A DNA stretch of 6,762 nt, taken from an uncultured Porphyromonadaceae bacterium (GTDB taxonomy: Bacteria; Bacteroidota; Bacteroidia; Bacteroidales; Muribaculaceae). Shown here piece after piece: positions 6,473-6,762 of the stretch. The position numbers and the translations under genes were made by a program. A model generated the notes under the pieces. It searched no databases. It was given only the letters and a program-made list of their open reading frames with translations, and was not told the origin of the DNA. Location: assembly GCA_905193485.1 (NCBI GenBank), contig CAJJOX010000123.1, forward strand, positions 1 to 6,762, written 5' to 3'. How positions within the stretch are numbered: the first letter of the stretch is position 1; the number at the start of each line of letters is the position of its first letter.

Positions 6473-6762
6473 TCAGTGCCGGATTATTTTCACAGATGAA
6501 TCGGAGCCGATTTTGATCACAGAAGAAGAGCGGGCAGGTGTGGAGTCTTCGCGGCGGTATATGGCCACATAGTCGACGGCGGAGATGATCTCAGGGTCGA
6601 TTCCGGCGAAGAAGGGCGGCGTGGGCTGGCCGCTGACGTTTGCGGAAGTCGACACCACAGGGCGGCGCAAGGCGCGGCACAGGGCGGCGCTGTAGTGCTC
6701 GCGCGTGAGCCGAATGGCAGCGCTGCCATCGGGGGCCATCAGCTCGGGGGCGCGCCCGACGG
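6473..6762 (-). CDS. tsaC: Threonylcarbamoyl-AMP synthase (TsaC/YrdC family), C-terminal part only
   Basis: Partial: the last 95 codons are visible and the 5' end lies beyond position 6762. The sequence runs VGRAPELMAPDG, then IRLT, then RRPVVSTSANVSGQPTP, which is the conserved STSANxSG nucleotide-binding region of YrdC/Sua5 proteins. It continues with VDYVAIYRRED and SSVIKIG and ends at KIIRH. The family makes threonylcarbamoyl-AMP from threonine, bicarbonate and ATP for the t6A37 modification of ANN-decoding tRNAs, in the cytosol. The protein stops directly after the YrdC fold, so it is the single-domain TsaC type and not the longer Sua5 type. A Met codon at 6737-6739 is internal: the homology runs through it to the window edge. 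It is the most upstream visible gene of the cluster running into the sugar transferase and ClC genes. Confidence 0.93.
   Translation of the reverse strand, partial: VGRAPELMAPDGSAAIRLTREHYSAALCRALRRPVVSTSANVSGQPTPPFFAGIDPEIISAVDYVAIYRREDSTPARSSSVIKIGSDSSVKIIRH

Overview
The window looks like chromosomal DNA of a Bacteroidales gut bacterium, probably Muribaculaceae-like. The reasons are fairly GC-rich coding sequence beside a sharply AT-rich intergenic strip, weak or absent Shine-Dalgarno sequences at most starts, a TAnnTTTG-type -7 promoter element before the HU gene, and family architectures typical of Bacteroidota. This assignment is inferred from composition and protein style, not from a database match.

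Layout. Positions 1-2574 hold a minus-strand, three-gene, translationally coupled cluster. Read in the direction of transcription it is a canonical rhomboid protease (2574-1843), a second rhomboid with a C-terminal tail (1856-1026, GTG start, 14-bp overlap), and a membrane-anchored endonuclease/exonuclease/phosphatase (EEP) protein (1029 to beyond position 1, ATGA overlap). The EEP gene is cut by the window edge. An AT-rich divergent intergenic region (2575-2835) separates it from a plus-strand HU DNA-binding protein gene (2836-3108). HU converges on a second minus-strand cluster across a strong hairpin (3142-3173) that can serve as a terminator for both sides. In transcription order the second cluster is the 3' end of a TsaC/YrdC threonylcarbamoyl-AMP synthase gene (cut at 6762), a polyprenyl-phosphate sugar-phosphate transferase (6467-5040), and a ClC-family chloride transport protein with two CBS domains (5016-3202).

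How the genes fit together. The rhomboid-rhomboid-EEP cluster encodes only membrane proteins. The predicted topology puts the EEP catalytic domain in the periplasm, which argues against a role in genomic DNA repair. The second cluster mixes a universal tRNA modification gene with a glycan-initiating transferase and an ion channel. These are probably co-transcribed, with no evident common pathway.

I see no mobile element, CRISPR array, tRNA, rRNA or clear novel system. The most unusual points are an Ala where the EEP family normally has an Asp, a channel-type Val at the internal proton-glutamate position of the ClC protein, and the coupled double-rhomboid/periplasmic-EEP cluster.
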